NCBI RefSeq assembly: GCF_000312125.1 | Contig: NZ_HE978644.1 | Span: 163,127 to 227,126 of the forward strand | DNA length: 64,000 nt | Source: Timonella senegalensis JC301 | GTDB taxonomy: Bacteria > Actinomycetota > Actinomycetes > Actinomycetales > Cellulomonadaceae | Direction of reading: 5' to 3' | Part shown: positions 63,192-64,000 of the stretch, in pieces | Layout: each line of letters opens with the position of its first letter | Position numbering within the stretch: position 1 is the stretch's first letter | Notes under the pieces: generated by a model | What the model saw: the letters and a program-made list of their open reading frames with translations, nothing else | The model's database searches: none | What the model was told of the DNA's origin: nothing | Program-made: the position numbers and the translations under genes

Positions 63192-64000
63192 GTGAAGAAG
63201 CCCCTCGTTCTTGCCGTCACTGGTCTCGCAGCATCTGCGGCGATCGGCGCCGGAGTTTACAGCTCCGCCCACAAGACCATCGCACTCGACATTGACGGTC
63301 AAACCACCCAAGTCACAACCTTTTCCGGCTCGGTAGCCGGACTCCTCGAAGAGCAGGGCATCGTCCTTGCAGACGGAGACCTTGTGGCACCTAGCACCAG
63401 CTCCTCGCTCTCTGAAGGCGGAGAGATCGTGGTGCGCTACCAGCGCGAGGTAACCCTCGACCGCAACGGTGAGCAGGAAGTCTTGAAGACCACCGCCGTT
63501 GACGCTGAAGAACTCCTAGATACTTTTGCTGCCCGCGGCGACGACAATGTGAGGCTCGTGGCCTCCCGTTCGCTCGGACAGGAGCGCGTGGACATCGGCC
63601 TGCGCCTCAACCACGACGGCCCTGTAGCGATCCTCGTTGACGGTAAGAACACCGTCATCGACGGCCAGCACGGCGAGGTCGAAGACATTCTTAAGGCACA
63701 GGGCATCACCCTGGGCGACGAGGACCTAGTCTCCATCCAGAACCTGGCAACCGGCGCGACGAGCGTCAACGCCGAGGACGAGAAGTCAACTGACAAGAGC
63801 GCGACCACTGGCGACTCCGTTGAGGTTGCACTCGACGGCGCAGCAGCCGACGACACCATGGTCACCCTGGTTGTCCAGCGCGTAGAGACCGTAACCAAGA
63901 CCAAGAAGTCTGACATCGACTTCAAGATGGTCACCAAGAAGGACGCCAACCGATACAAGGACCAGGCTTCCTACGTTGCAACCGAAGGCAAGAAGGGTGA
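63192..64000 (+). CDS. Second RpfB-like DUF348/G5 protein (3' partial)
   Basis: From GTG 63192 (MKKPLVLAVTGLAAS...), open through the window end (269 codons and a part). N-terminal hydrophobic signal/anchor (about 3-22), DUF348 repeats (SGSVAGLLEEQGIV, then DAEELLDTF, then VEDILKAQGITLGDED), and the beginning of a G5 domain (VETVTKTKKSDIDF). It is a paralogue of the preceding gene. The C-terminal catalytic domain lies outside the window, so whether this copy carries a true Rpf domain is unknown. Confidence 0.88.
   Translation, partial: MKKPLVLAVTGLAASAAIGAGVYSSAHKTIALDIDGQTTQVTTFSGSVAGLLEEQGIVLADGDLVAPSTSSSLSEGGEIVVRYQREVTLDRNGEQEVLKTTAVDAEELLDTFAARGDDNVRLVASRSLGQERVDIGLRLNHDGPVAILVDGKNTVIDGQHGEVEDILKAQGITLGDEDLVSIQNLATGATSVNAEDEKSTDKSATTGDSVEVALDGAAADDTMVTLVVQRVETVTKTKKSDIDFKMVTKKDANRYKDQASYVATEGKKG

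Overview
The window is chromosomal DNA of a high-GC Gram-positive actinobacterium. The evidence is family content: an IdeR/DtxR iron regulator, a WXG100 protein, a protein O-mannosyltransferase, DUF3263 and DUF3027 proteins, RpfB-like G5 proteins, XPB helicase with its associated protein, a mycothiol-age style two-component system and many GTG starts. From about 44.8 kb to the right edge the gene order follows the Mycobacterium tuberculosis block mscL - fmdB - 5-FTHF cyclo-ligase - moeA1 - rimJ - Rv0996 - pmt - rsmI - metS - tatD - rpfB, without galU and with several insertions. I cannot assign genus; a member of Actinomycetales or Micrococcales is my best inference. There are no insertion sequences, prophage genes or CRISPR arrays.

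Layout. 0-5.3 kb: membrane Ser/Thr kinase, DsbA-like oxidoreductase, tRNA-Thr, SGNH hydrolase, uracil-DNA glycosylase, DUF3263 protein. 5.4-12.1 kb: LytR_C protein, cold-shock protein, FAD oxidoreductase, GyrI-like protein, a coupled HTTM membrane pair, and groEL behind two CIRCE operators. 12.2-19.8 kb (minus strand): orphan WXG100, HD protein, histidine kinase/response regulator, NYN RNase-like protein, PspA and a TPM-domain protein; the last four look like a cell-envelope stress neighbourhood. 19.9-26.4 kb: XPB helicase and partner, divergent from a long cold-shock protein and DUF3027 protein. 26.6-31.7 kb: purine permease, mannose-6-phosphate isomerase, MarR regulator plus MFS exporter. 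31.7-34.8 kb: serC with an apparent frameshift, ideR, then a c-di-AMP (ydaO) riboswitch ahead of an NlpC/P60 cell-wall hydrolase. 35-39.1 kb: universal stress protein, small membrane and redox proteins, a 54-residue putative zinc-ribbon protein, tRNA-Arg. 39.1-44.7 kb: a gene-poor stretch with an orphan terminator, then a 1,534-residue degenerate helicase-nuclease protein and a small partner. 44.8-57.2 kb: mscL, SAF protein, FmdB, 5-FCL, MoeA/Glp-like protein, RimJ-like acetyltransferase, GlpR-like membrane protein, aldehyde dehydrogenase, EamA exporter, DUF4287-like protein, Pmt, RsmI, nicotinamidase. 57.3-64 kb: sugar dehydrogenase, MetG, TatD, and two tandem RpfB-like G5 proteins, the second cut by the window edge.

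The most noteworthy points are the serC frameshift, the riboswitch-controlled NlpC/P60 gene next to ideR, the large degenerate ATPase-nuclease protein with its small downstream partner, the MoeA-like protein with altered motifs beside a GlpR-like membrane protein, a structured orphan terminator in a gene-free region that may mark a small RNA, and short DNA motifs that recur in the window (ATTAC-N5-GTAAT and GATTYTCGACGAT).
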